From the NCBI RefSeq assembly GCF_012223425.1, contig NZ_CP038799.1:930001-994000 (forward strand): a stretch of 64,000 bases of DNA, in the 5' to 3' direction. Numbering within the stretch: position 1 is the stretch's first letter; each line of letters opens with the position of its first letter. Under the pieces are notes generated by a model that saw nothing but the letters and a program-made list of their open reading frames with translations, had not been told where the DNA came from and made no database searches. The position numbers and the translations under genes were made by a program. The DNA comes from Mycolicibacterium frederiksbergense. Its GTDB lineage: Bacteria; Actinomycetota; Actinomycetes; Mycobacteriales; Mycobacteriaceae. Shown here one piece after another: positions 29,014 through 38,532 of this stretch.

Positions 29014-30066
29014 CTATCCGGCGAGCACCCCGGCCGCGACCTTGGGCTGCCAATCCGAGGTGAGCAGTGCGCCGTAGTTGGCCTCACGGTCGTTGCGGTT
29101 GGAGCTGTCCAGGTCACGCACGGCGTGGATGAAGGCCGGGCCCGCCCAGCCGACCGCCGCCGCGGCACCCAGCACATCGACGATCTGCTTGGCCTGCTCC
29201 TGCTGGCTCACCCCGTCACCGGGGATGTCGCTGGTGGACGCGCCCATCTCGGTCAGCCAGATCTTCTTGCCTCCGTCGCCGTTGGCCACCATCACATCGT
29301 GCATGCGCAGCACATCGGACCAGCCGTTGTTGCTGTCGGCGGCCAACCCACCGGGGAACACATAGGGGTGGGCGGCCGCGGCGTCGAACGAGCCCTTGGC
29401 GCCCGCGGCGTACATCTGCTCCAGGAATCCGGGGGGCGAATCGGGGCCTCCCAGCGGGCTCAGCCCGGCGGCGACCACCGTGGCGCCGGGGTTGGCACCC
29501 TTGATGGCGGGGTAGGCGGCCTTGAGCATGTTGGTGTAGCGGACCGCCTTGTTGTCGGCGAAGCCCATGAACAGCGGCAGGTTCGGCTCGTTCCAGACCT
29601 CCCACGCGTTGACCCGGCCGGCGTAGCGGCTCGCGGCCGCGGCGGTGAAGGCACCGAATTCGGCGTTGTTCTTGGGCGGCGACGACGGGAACAGCAGCTG
29701 TGCGCCCTCGGTGCGGGCCCAGAACGGGGTGTTGGAGATCAGCCCGAGCACGCGCAGACCGTTCGCGCTCGCGGCGTTGACCAAGCTGTCGAAGTAGCCC
29801 CAGTTGTATTCACCCGGACCGATCCCGACGATCCCCCAGTCCAGCGGCAGACGCACCCAGCTGGCGCCGGTCTTACCGACGGCGGCGATCTCACGGGCGG
29901 AATCGGCCGGGTTCCCGGTGGCCCAGGTGTAGCCCTGGGCGAATCCGTAGCCGTCAGCCGGGGCCACCACCGCGTTCGCGGTGGCCGGACTGACCGTGAT
30001 CATCGACACCACCAACGCGACCATGACGGCCGCACGGCCCAAAGTCCTGCCCATCGTTTTCCGCAT
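29014..30066 (-). CDS. Secreted glycoside hydrolase (cellulase/GH39-like TIM barrel)
   Basis: 350-residue exported protein with a signal peptide (hydrophobic core AAVMVALVVSMITV, then SPATANA). The mature part resembles clan A glycosidases: NAWEVWNEPNLP carries the NEP motif with the general acid/base glutamate, and KIWLTEMGAS near residue 280 gives the likely nucleophile glutamate. Substrate could be an arabinogalactan, rhamnoside-linker or other glycan, but this is not known. It sits directly upstream of rmlD (5 bp) and is divergent from lcp1, so it lies within a cell-wall assembly block. Start 30066 or the ATG at 30054 are both possible. Confidence 0.82.
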   Translation of the reverse strand: MRKTMGRTLGRAAVMVALVVSMITVSPATANAVVAPADGYGFAQGYTWATGNPADSAREIAAVGKTGASWVRLPLDWGIVGIGPGEYNWGYFDSLVNAASANGLRVLGLISNTPFWARTEGAQLLFPSSPPKNNAEFGAFTAAAASRYAGRVNAWEVWNEPNLPLFMGFADNKAVRYTNMLKAAYPAIKGANPGATVVAAGLSPLGGPDSPPGFLEQMYAAGAKGSFDAAAAHPYVFPGGLAADSNNGWSDVLRMHDVMVANGDGGKKIWLTEMGASTSDIPGDGVSQQEQAKQIVDVLGAAAAVGWAGPAFIHAVRDLDSSNRNDREANYGALLTSDWQPKVAAGVLAG

Positions 30067-30269
30067 ACCGCTCAAGTTACCGGACCTCCCGTGACCCATC
30101 GACCGAACGCCCAGCGCAGACGGTGCAAACGCCGGTGACGACCGGTACGCATTGTGTCGTTCGGCGGCCCGTCAGCGTTACCGCGCCATCTGTGAGGAAT
30201 CCGCACCGCGACGTTGGCACGCCGACGCGCTTCGGCGGACATCGATGCTCCGGCCAGTAGCCTGGGCTG

Positions 30270-31772
30270 ATGCAAAATCGGCTGACCAGAACGGTCGGCG
30301 TCATTGCCGCGGTGGCGGTCGTGGTGTCCACTGGCGTGGCCTGGAGCACGGTGCGTTCGTTCGAGGACGGCATCAACCATGTCAACTCCGCCGCCCTCGG
30401 CGGCGGCGGCGAGGACGGCGCGATCGACATCCTGCTGGTCGGCGTCGACAGTCGCACCGATGCACATGGCAACCCGTTGTCGGCCGAGGAACTGGCCGCC
30501 CTGCGGGTCGGCGACGATGTGGCCACCAACACCGACACCATCATCCTGGTGCGCATCCCGAACAACGGGAAGTCGGCCACCGCGATCTCGATCCCCCGCG
30601 ACACCTACGTCGAACTCCCCGACGACCAGGGAAAGATGAAGATCAACGGCGTCTACGGAGACGCCCGGCTCTCGACCATGAAGCAGCTCATCGAGGTCGA
30701 GGGCATGGATCCGGCCGAGGGCGAGAAGCGAGGCACCGAAGCGGGCCGGGAGGCGCTGATCGAGACGGTCGCGCACCTGACCGGTGTCACCGTCGACCAC
30801 TACGCCGAGATCGGGCTGCTGGGCTTCAGCTTGATCACCGACGCGCTCGGTGGCGTCGATGTCTGCCTCAAAGCGCCTGTCTACGAACCCCTTTCCGGCG
30901 CGGATTTCCCGGCCGGCTGGCAGAAACTGGACGGCGCGCGGGCGTTGAGCTTCGTCCGGCAGCGCCACGACCTGCCGCGCGGGGACCTGGACCGGGTCAC
31001 CCGTCAGCAGGCAGTGATGGCCTCGCTGGCCCACGAGGTGATCTCAGGCAAAACGCTGTCCAGCCCGGCCACCCTGGGCCGGCTGCAGACCGCCGTTCAG
31101 CGCTCGGTGGTGCTCTCCGACGACTGGGACATCATGGATTTCGTCAAGCAGCTGCAGGAGATCGCGGCCGGTTCGGTCGCCTTTGCCACCATTCCGATCC
31201 TGCGCGAGGACGGCTGGAGCGATGACGGCATGCAGTCCGTCGTCCGTATCGACCCGGACAACGTCAAGGACTGGGTGAGCAGCCTGTTGGACGAGCAGGC
31301 CCAGGGCAACACCGAGAAAGTGGCCTACTCTCCCGACAAGACGACCGTCGACGTGGTCAACGACACCGATATCGGCGGCCTGGCCGCCGCCGTATCCGAG
31401 GTGCTCACCGGCGGCGGCTTCACCCCCGGCGCCGTCGGCAACCATGAGGGAAACGGGGTGGCCAACAGCCAGGTGCGCGCGCTCAGCGTGGATGACCTCG
31501 GCGCCCAGGCCGTCTCGAAGAACCTGGGCAATCTGCCCGTCATCGAGGACCCCGCGATGGCGCCGGGCACCGTGCAGGTCGTGCTGTCCGACGATTACGC
31601 AGGCCCCGGTTCGGGCCTGGAGGGCACCACACCGTCGGCCGATTCCGCGTCCACCGAGTGGTACCAGGGATATGAGGGCGAAGATCTGATCTCCTCGCCC
31701 GAGGATGCCCCGCCGCCGCCACCCTCTCCGATCATCACCGCCGGCTCCGACGACCCCCAGTGCGTGAACTGA
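30270..31772 (+). CDS. lcp1: LytR-CpsA-Psr ligase Lcp1
   Basis: 500-residue membrane-anchored LCP protein. One N-terminal transmembrane helix (residues about 7-25) is followed by the LCP domain with ILLVGVDSRTD, the arginine site SIPRDTYVELP and the lipid-phosphate site FVRQRHDLPRGDLDRV. A LytR_C domain occupies about residues 350-435 (TTVDVVNDTDIGGLA), and the tail is proline-rich. Rv3267 (Lcp1) attaches arabinogalactan to peptidoglycan; the adjacent wbbL and rmlD support the same role. It is divergent from the glycosidase across about 200 bp. Confidence 0.94.
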   Translation: MQNRLTRTVGVIAAVAVVVSTGVAWSTVRSFEDGINHVNSAALGGGGEDGAIDILLVGVDSRTDAHGNPLSAEELAALRVGDDVATNTDTIILVRIPNNGKSATAISIPRDTYVELPDDQGKMKINGVYGDARLSTMKQLIEVEGMDPAEGEKRGTEAGREALIETVAHLTGVTVDHYAEIGLLGFSLITDALGGVDVCLKAPVYEPLSGADFPAGWQKLDGARALSFVRQRHDLPRGDLDRVTRQQAVMASLAHEVISGKTLSSPATLGRLQTAVQRSVVLSDDWDIMDFVKQLQEIAAGSVAFATIPILREDGWSDDGMQSVVRIDPDNVKDWVSSLLDEQAQGNTEKVAYSPDKTTVDVVNDTDIGGLAAAVSEVLTGGGFTPGAVGNHEGNGVANSQVRALSVDDLGAQAVSKNLGNLPVIEDPAMAPGTVQVVLSDDYAGPGSGLEGTTPSADSASTEWYQGYEGEDLISSPEDAPPPPPSPIITAGSDDPQCVN

Positions 31773-31776
31773 CGTG

Positions 31777-32484
31777 ATGACCGTCAGTGCGGCACTGCTG
31801 GATCCGTTGCTGAAACGCGACCCGGTCGGACCACGGATCACCTATTACGACGACGCCACCGGCGAGCGCATCGAGGTGTCCACCGTGACGCTGGCCAACT
31901 GGGCCGCCAAGACCGCGAACCTGCTGCGCGATGAGTTGGGGGCCGGCCCGGGCAGCCGGGTCGCGGTCCTGCTGCCTGCGCATTGGCAGACCGCGGCGGT
32001 GTTGCTGGGTGCTTGGTGGATCGGCGCCGAGGTCGTGTTCGGCCGCGACGACACCACCGATATCGCGTTGTGCACGGCCGAACGTCTGGACGAGGCCGAC
32101 GCGGCGGCCGGGATGGGTGAGGTGGTGGCCCTGTCGCTGGATCCGTTCGGCAAGCCGGTCCCCGGCCTGCCCATCGGGGTGACCGACTACGCGACGTCGG
32201 TGCGCGTGCACGGCGACCAGATCGTCCCGGAGCGTGCGCCCGGCCCCGCACTGAACGGCCGGTCCGCCGCCGATCTGCTCGCGCTGGCCGCCGAGTCGGC
32301 GAATGAACAGGAGCTGACGGATTCCGACCGGGTGCTGTCCACCGCCGCCTGGCACACCGACGACGACCTCGTCCGGCATTTTCTCGCCGTACTGTCGGCG
32401 GGTGCATCGCTGGTACAGGTCACCAACCCCGATCCGGCGGCGCTCGAGCGGCGGCGGGTGATGGAGAAAGTCAGCCGGGGGTAA
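31777..32484 (+). CDS. TIGR03089 family protein, Rv3268-like
   Basis: 235-residue protein of the TIGR03089 family, which resembles the N-terminal part of AMP-binding (acyl-adenylate) enzymes but lacks the ATP P-loop and C-terminal domain. The segment PGSRVAVLLPAHWQTAAVLLGAWWIGAEVVF corresponds to the early core of that superfamily in shortened form, so it may be an inactive relative. It begins 4 bp after lcp1 (GTG at 31774 is an alternative start) and is probably cotranscribed with it. Function unknown. Confidence 0.8.
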   Translation: MTVSAALLDPLLKRDPVGPRITYYDDATGERIEVSTVTLANWAAKTANLLRDELGAGPGSRVAVLLPAHWQTAAVLLGAWWIGAEVVFGRDDTTDIALCTAERLDEADAAAGMGEVVALSLDPFGKPVPGLPIGVTDYATSVRVHGDQIVPERAPGPALNGRSAADLLALAAESANEQELTDSDRVLSTAAWHTDDDLVRHFLAVLSAGASLVQVTNPDPAALERRRVMEKVSRG

Positions 32485-32589
32485 TTCCTCCCGTCGAGGG
32501 CAAGATCAAATACCCTGGGCGTCAATATCGTCCTCGCATAGGCCAACCGGCCTCGGATGAGTACCCTGTGACAGGTGGGAAGCATCGCG

Positions 32590-33375
32590 ATGAAATTCGC
32601 TGCATATCGGCATTTGGGCCATCGACGTGTGCAGGGCTATACGGAGTCGTCGGCAATCGGGTTGCTACATGCCGTCGATCAGTACCAGCGCGAGGCCGGG
32701 ATCAACGGCCCGATCGCCGAGATCGGTGTGCATCACGGGCAGCTGTTCATCGCCATGAAGCTCCTGCAGCAACCGGGTGAGGCCGCCATCGCCATCGACC
32801 TGTTCGAGGACCAGGAGTCCAATATCGACAAGTCCGGCCAGGGCGACCGGGACCGGTTCCTGCACCACCTCGACCAGTGGGCCGACCGCACCGGTCTGGT
32901 CATCCATCAGGGTGACTCGACGGCCATCGTGCCCGGCGATATCGCCGCGATGTCCAACGTGCGGATCTTCTCCGTCGACGGCGGACACACCCAGGAGATC
33001 GTGCTCAGCGATATGCGGCTGGCCGAGAAGAGCCTGGTCGACGGCGGCGTGGTGATCGCCGACGATGTGTTCAACCAGCAGTGGCCCGGCGTGTGCGTCG
33101 GCACCGTGCACTACCTGGAGCAGGGCAGCGCGCTGGTGCCGTTCTACATCGGCTACAACAAGGTGCTGTTCACCCAGCCCGAGCACGCCGCACGCTACCG
33201 TCGCACGCTCGATGCCGCCTATGCCGACAAGACCATGACGGCCGTCTTCGAGTCGACCTTCGTCGGCCACCCGGTGAGCATCCTGGTGCCCGTGCCCAAG
33301 CACCCGGTGCACATCGCCCGGCGCAGCGAGACGGTCCGCAACACCTACCAAAAGGTCGCCAAACTCATCCGCTGA
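32590..33375 (+). CDS. Class I SAM-dependent methyltransferase-like protein (CmcI/Methyltransf_24 type)
   Basis: 261 residues with a Rossmann methyltransferase layout: motif I region PIAEIGVHHGQLFIAMKLL, an acidic strand end in AIDLF, and motif SVDGGHTQEIVLSD with a possible metal-binding aspartate and histidine, as in CmcI-like and sugar O-methyltransferases. The tail is basic. Start at the ATG at 32590, with GTGGGAAG about 8 nt upstream; a GTG at 32575 is also in frame. The gene is not in the M. tuberculosis order I recall for this block. It follows the lcp1 pair by about 100 bp, so a cell-surface glycan or lipid substrate is a reasonable guess only. Confidence 0.75.
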   Translation: MKFAAYRHLGHRRVQGYTESSAIGLLHAVDQYQREAGINGPIAEIGVHHGQLFIAMKLLQQPGEAAIAIDLFEDQESNIDKSGQGDRDRFLHHLDQWADRTGLVIHQGDSTAIVPGDIAAMSNVRIFSVDGGHTQEIVLSDMRLAEKSLVDGGVVIADDVFNQQWPGVCVGTVHYLEQGSALVPFYIGYNKVLFTQPEHAARYRRTLDAAYADKTMTAVFESTFVGHPVSILVPVPKHPVHIARRSETVRNTYQKVAKLIR

Positions 33376-33390
33376 TACGACGAATGGCCA

Positions 33391-33441
33391 GTTGCGACAC
33401 GCCCTTTCGCGAAAAGCGTGCAACAATCCCCCGCAAGCGGG
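33391..33441. terminator. Two tandem hairpins between convergent genes
   Basis: First hairpin: GTTG-CGA-CACGC (33391-33402) pairs with GCGTGCAAC (33416-33424) with one bulge. Second: CCCGC (33430-33434) and GCGGG (33437-33441). They lie between the stops of the methyltransferase gene and fadE25 and probably end both transcripts. The second sequence, with the following GGTGCCCCC, looks like a dispersed mycobacterial hairpin repeat. Confidence 0.5.
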
Positions 33442-33469
33442 AGGTGCCCCCAGGCCACTCGACGTGGAA

Positions 33470-34630
<1,161 letters not shown>

Positions 34631-34667
34631 CGGGATCTCCTCGCTACTCGCCGGTAACTTTAGCGGT

Positions 34668-35195
34668 TTAATCCGTGCCACCCAGTAGCCGGTCCCGCAG
34701 TGCGGCGTCCTTTGCCAACACCATCTTCTCCAGGTCGGCCTGGAACGCCTCGATCCGGGCACGCAGCGCGGGATCGAACGCGCCGAGAATGCGCACCGCG
34801 AGCAGACCGGCATTGCGGGCTCCGCCGATGGACACCGTGGCCACCGGCACGCCGGCGGGCATCTGCACGATGGACAGCAGTGAATCCAGGCCGTCGAGGC
34901 GGGCCAGCGGCACCGGTACCCCGATCACCGGGAGCGGTGTCGCGGCGGCGACCATGCCGGGTAGATGCGCTGCACCGCCCGCACCGGCGATGATCACCTG
35001 GATGCCGCGGGACGCCGCCTTCTGCGCGTAATCGAGCATCCGGGCCGGCGTGCGGTGCGCCGAGACGACACCGATCTCGAAGGGGATGTCGAACTCGGCC
35101 AGCGCGAGGACGGCGTCCTCCATCACCGACCAGTCGCTGTCGCTGCCCATGATGACCCCGACCCGCGGGCCGGCCAAGGTATCGACTTCTGTCAT
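34668..35195 (-). CDS. purE: N5-carboxyaminoimidazole ribonucleotide mutase
   Basis: 175-residue class I PurE that converts N5-CAIR to CAIR in purine synthesis. Signature segments are [17 protein letters not shown] and [11 protein letters not shown] with the catalytic histidine, and [15 protein letters not shown]. The start at 35195 lies 1 bp after the purK stop, so the two genes of this two-step route are coupled. Length agrees with Rv3275c (174). Confidence 0.97.
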   Translation of the reverse strand: MTEVDTLAGPRVGVIMGSDSDWSVMEDAVLALAEFDIPFEIGVVSAHRTPARMLDYAQKAASRGIQVIIAGAGGAAHLPGMVAAATPLPVIGVPVPLARLDGLDSLLSIVQMPAGVPVATVSIGGARNAGLLAVRILGAFDPALRARIEAFQADLEKMVLAKDAALRDRLLGGTD

Positions 35196-35196
35196 C

Positions 35197-36420
35197 TCAA
35201 TGCCCGTCCCATCCGTCCGTCCACTGCGCATGCGACAGCCAGTGTGCTGCGCGCTGCGCTCTTTCCCTCAGCGCCCCAACGTATTCCGGGTCATCGGGAG
35301 ATCCACCGGGCGCGCCCACCAGATTCACGTGCCCGATCTTGCGGCCCGGCCGCTCCCCCTTGCCGTACAGGTGCACCTTCGCGTCGGGCATCCGCCCGCA
35401 CAGATGGTGCACCCGCTCGTCCATCGACATCTGCGGAGCCTCGGCGGCACCGAGCACATTGCCCATCACGGTCACCGGAGCCAGCGCCGCGGTATCGCCG
35501 AGCGGATAGTCCAGCACCGCCCGCAGGTGCTGTTCGAACTGGCCGGTGCGGGCGCCGTCCATGCTCCAGTGCCCCGAATTGTGCGGGCGCATCGCCAGCT
35601 CGTTGACCAGGATCTCGCCGGTCTCGGTTTCGAACAGTTCGACCGCCAGTACGCCGACGACACCCAGTTCGGAGGCCAACCGCAGGCCCAGCGCCTCCGC
35701 GCCTGCCGCGATCTCGGCGGGCAGGCCGGGCGCCGGTGCGATGACTTCCACGCAGATGCCGTCGCGCTGCACGGTCTGCACCACCGGCCAGGCCGCGCCC
35801 TGCCCGAACGGGGACCGTGCCACCAGAGCGGAGAGCTCGCGGCGCATCGCCACCCGCTCCTCCAGCATGACCTCGACACCGTCGGCCAGGTAGCCGGCGA
35901 CTGCCTCCCTGGCGTGCGCGAGGTCGCGGGCGAGCACCACGCCACGGCCGTCGTAGCCCCCGCGCACGGTCTTGACCACCACCGGCCGTGAGGTCCGCTG
36001 CGCGAAGGCATCGACATCATCGACGCTCCGGACCGCCGAGAACGCCGGAATGGGTGCGCCGAGGGCCTGCAGCCGGCGGCGCATCACCAGCTTGTCCTGG
36101 GCGTGGATGAGGGCCTGCGGCGGCGGCGCCACCGTCACGCCCTCGGCGACCAGCCGTTCCAGGTGCTCGGTCGGCACATGTTCGTGATCGAAAGTCAGCG
36201 CCGCGACACCCTGCGCGGCGCGCCGCAGCGCATCCAGGTCGGTGTGGGCGCCGATCACCACATCGGGTGTGACCTGAGCCGCAGGATCGTCGGGTCCGGC
36301 GGCCAGTACCCGCAGCGTCTGCCCGAGCGCAATGGCGGCCTGGTGGGTCATTCTGGCGAGCTGGCCCCCGCCGATCATCGCGACGATGGGCGCTCGGGAG
36401 TCACTGGGCGATCTGGGCAC
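35197..36420 (-). CDS. purK: N5-carboxyaminoimidazole ribonucleotide synthase
   Basis: 407-residue ATP-grasp enzyme that makes N5-CAIR from AIR, ATP and bicarbonate. The N-terminus has the nucleotide fold [18 protein letters not shown], the central ATP-grasp segment reads [16 protein letters not shown], and the metal-binding part is [25 protein letters not shown]. The frame is open far upstream (to 37563), antisense to gtrA; I take the GTG at 36420, giving the expected length. It is divergent from gtrA and coupled to purE. Confidence 0.95.
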   Translation of the reverse strand: MPRSPSDSRAPIVAMIGGGQLARMTHQAAIALGQTLRVLAAGPDDPAAQVTPDVVIGAHTDLDALRRAAQGVAALTFDHEHVPTEHLERLVAEGVTVAPPPQALIHAQDKLVMRRRLQALGAPIPAFSAVRSVDDVDAFAQRTSRPVVVKTVRGGYDGRGVVLARDLAHAREAVAGYLADGVEVMLEERVAMRRELSALVARSPFGQGAAWPVVQTVQRDGICVEVIAPAPGLPAEIAAGAEALGLRLASELGVVGVLAVELFETETGEILVNELAMRPHNSGHWSMDGARTGQFEQHLRAVLDYPLGDTAALAPVTVMGNVLGAAEAPQMSMDERVHHLCGRMPDAKVHLYGKGERPGRKIGHVNLVGAPGGSPDDPEYVGALRERAQRAAHWLSHAQWTDGWDGH

Positions 36421-36528
36421 GGCACATATGGTGTCATGTCCCGCTCGACCGTCATGCGCGCCGACCTGGACCAGCGGCGATCTGCACAGGTTCACATTAG
36501 GCGGGGTATTTACGTAGACTCCATCTTC

Positions 36529-37239
36529 GTGTCCTTTGCTGATGCCACGATTGCGCGGCTGCCCCGCCCGATCCGGCCCTTCGCCGAGCGGCACCATGAG
36601 CTCATCAAGTTCGCCCTGGTGGGTGCGACGACGTTCGTCATCGACTCGGCAATCTTCTACACGCTCAAGCTGACCATTCTCGAGCCCAAGCCGGTGACGG
36701 CCAAGATCATCGCCGGCATCGTGGCAGTCATCGCGTCCTACATTCTCAACCGGGAATGGAGCTTCAAGGACCGCGGAGGCCGCGAGCGCCACCACGAGGC
36801 TCTGCTGTTCTTCGGTGTCAGTGGGGTCGGCGTGGTGCTGGCCATGGCCCCGCTGTACTTCTCCAGCTACGTGCTGGGCCTGCGCGTCCCCGAGGTGTCG
36901 CTGACGGTGGAGAACATCGCCGACTTCATCTCGGCCTACATCATCGGCAACCTGCTGCAGATGGCGTTCCGGTTCTGGGCGTTCCGCCGCTGGGTGTTCC
37001 CCGACGAGCACGGGCGCAACCCGGAGAAAGCGCTGGAGTCGACGCTCACCGCGGGCGGTATCGCCGAGGCCTTCGAGGACCATGCCGAGCATCACGGCCA
37101 GCTGGATCAGAGCGCCGGACGGGACTTCGGCGAGAACGACACCGGCAACGAGAACACGGTCACCCCGCTGCGCAGACGGGTCCGCGACAACGATCAGCTC
37201 GGCGATTCCTCGGAATCGAGGGTATCGAAGACTTCGTGA
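36529..37239 (+). CDS. GtrA-family membrane protein, Rv3277-like
   Basis: 236-residue protein with four transmembrane helices in residues about 20-160 (KFALVGATTFVIDSAIFYTL, IIAGIVAVIASYIL, LLFFGVSGVGVVLAMAPL, FISAYIIGNLLQMAF) and the conserved NREWSF motif of the GtrA/DPMS flippase-like family. These proteins take part in moving or modifying lipid-linked sugars; a role in mycobacterial arabinogalactan or LAM assembly is possible. The long hydrophilic C-tail is family-variable and its last 46 bp overlap the convergent PH-domain gene. Start at GTG 36529, just before SFADATIARL. Confidence 0.85.
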   Translation: MSFADATIARLPRPIRPFAERHHELIKFALVGATTFVIDSAIFYTLKLTILEPKPVTAKIIAGIVAVIASYILNREWSFKDRGGRERHHEALLFFGVSGVGVVLAMAPLYFSSYVLGLRVPEVSLTVENIADFISAYIIGNLLQMAFRFWAFRRWVFPDEHGRNPEKALESTLTAGGIAEAFEDHAEHHGQLDQSAGRDFGENDTGNENTVTPLRRRVRDNDQLGDSSESRVSKTS

Positions 37240-37712
37240 TAGAGCAGGGAATGCACCTGCTCGACGCGCGGAATGTCGTAGAACTCCAACGGGTCCTGTG
37301 ACGCGGACTCGATGATCAGCGTGCCGGTGCGCAGCATCCGGTCCAGCACGCCGTGCTTGAACTCGACGCTGTTGATCCGGGCCAGCGGGATATCGATACC
37401 GCTTCGGGTCAACAATCCGTGGCGGAACATCACCCGGCGGTCGGTGATCACGAAGTGCGTTGTCCACCACGTCAGGAACGGCCAAATGGTCAGCCAGCCG
37501 ACGAGCACCAGCCAGAGCGCGGCGATGACGCCGAAGAGGATGCGCTTGGCATTGTCGTCCCAATCGGTCTGGTTGACCCAGCCGGCGCCGAACGCGGCCA
37601 GCGCACTGGCCGCCAAGAGCACCAGCGCGGGCCCGAGCAACCGCTTCCAGTGCGGATGCCGGTGCAGCACCACATGCTCGTCTCTGGCCAGCACGTTCTC
37701 CGGATAGCCCAC
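37194..37712 (-). CDS. PH-domain (bPH2) membrane protein, Rv3278c-like
   Basis: 172 residues, the same length as Rv3278c. Two hydrophobic segments (about residues 28-45 and 60-82, including AALWLVLVGWLTIWPFL) are followed by a bacterial PH-like domain (THFVITDRRVMFRHGLLTRSG, IPLARINSVEF, GTLIIESAS). The GTG start at 37712 is chosen from the length match; it lies 10 bp after birA, so the two are probably cotranscribed. Function unknown. The 3' end overlaps gtrA by 46 bp on the opposite strand. Confidence 0.87.
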   Translation of the reverse strand: MGYPENVLARDEHVVLHRHPHWKRLLGPALVLLAASALAAFGAGWVNQTDWDDNAKRILFGVIAALWLVLVGWLTIWPFLTWWTTHFVITDRRVMFRHGLLTRSGIDIPLARINSVEFKHGVLDRMLRTGTLIIESASQDPLEFYDIPRVEQVHSLLYHEVFDTLDSEESPS

Positions 37713-37722
37713 GGTGTGGACT

Positions 37723-38532
37723 CTACTCAAACACCTCACCGGATAGCGGGCGCAAATGCACAATATCGGCCGCGGCGATCACCTCGGTGCCGTCGCCGGT
37801 GTCGATGCAGAGCCGACCCTGGGCGTCGACGTCCGTCGCGGTACCGACGATCTCCTTGCCGCCGGGCAGCAGTGCACGCACCGGCCTGCCCAGCGTGGCG
37901 CTGCGTTCCCGGTAGTCGGCCAGCAGCGCTGCGGCCCCGCCCGCCTGCCAGGCCCGGATGCGGGTGCCCAGCTCACGCAACAGGATCCGGGCGATTTCGG
38001 TGCGCCCGGCACTCACCCCGAGCACTCGCACGGAGGTGGCCTGGGTCTGACCGATCTCCTCGGGCCGCACCTCCACGTTCAGCCCGATGCCCAGCACCAC
38101 CACCGGCTTGGGCGAGGCGACCTCGGCGAGTATGCCGGCGATCTTGGCGCCGTCGATGAGGACGTCGTTGGGCCACTTCACGCCGGCCCGGATACCGACG
38201 GCCGCCAGCGTGTCGGAAACCGCAACGCCGGCCAGCAGCGGCAGCAGTCCCCACTGGTGTTCGTCGACACCGTCGGCCGAGATGGCTACCGAGACGATGA
38301 CCAGTCCGCGCGGGACCGCGGTCCAGGCCCGCCCGCCCCGGCCGCGGCCGGCGCTCTGATGCTCGGCGAGCAGTACCGCACCCGCGATGTCCTCGCCGGC
38401 GGCGGCCCGCGCGATCAGGTCGGCATTGGTCGACCCGGTCTCCTCGACGATGTCGAGCCGCCTCCACGGCGCGGGAAGCCCGGCGCGCAGGGCGTCCGGG
38501 TCCAGCGACAGCCGCTGCGGATCAGCAGTCAT
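37723..38532 (-). CDS. birA: Biotin--[acetyl-CoA-carboxylase] ligase
   Basis: 269-residue biotin protein ligase without an N-terminal DNA-binding domain, so it should not act as a repressor. It attaches biotin to the BCCP domain of acyl-CoA carboxylase alpha subunits. The adenylate loop is AGRGRGGRAW, the catalytic core shows VKWPNDVLIDGAKIAGIL, and the C-terminal SH3-like domain begins near RPVRALLPGG. In M. tuberculosis the next gene is accD5; here about 23.6 kb separate them. The 5' end overlaps the lipase gene at 38522 by 11 bp. Confidence 0.96.
   Translation of the reverse strand: MTADPQRLSLDPDALRAGLPAPWRRLDIVEETGSTNADLIARAAAGEDIAGAVLLAEHQSAGRGRGGRAWTAVPRGLVIVSVAISADGVDEHQWGLLPLLAGVAVSDTLAAVGIRAGVKWPNDVLIDGAKIAGILAEVASPKPVVVLGIGLNVEVRPEEIGQTQATSVRVLGVSAGRTEIARILLRELGTRIRAWQAGGAAALLADYRERSATLGRPVRALLPGGKEIVGTATDVDAQGRLCIDTGDGTEVIAAADIVHLRPLSGEVFE

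Noticed and set aside
36421..37563. N-terminal extension of PurK
   Set aside because: Antisense to gtrA; PurK family length and the GTG at 36420 fit without it.
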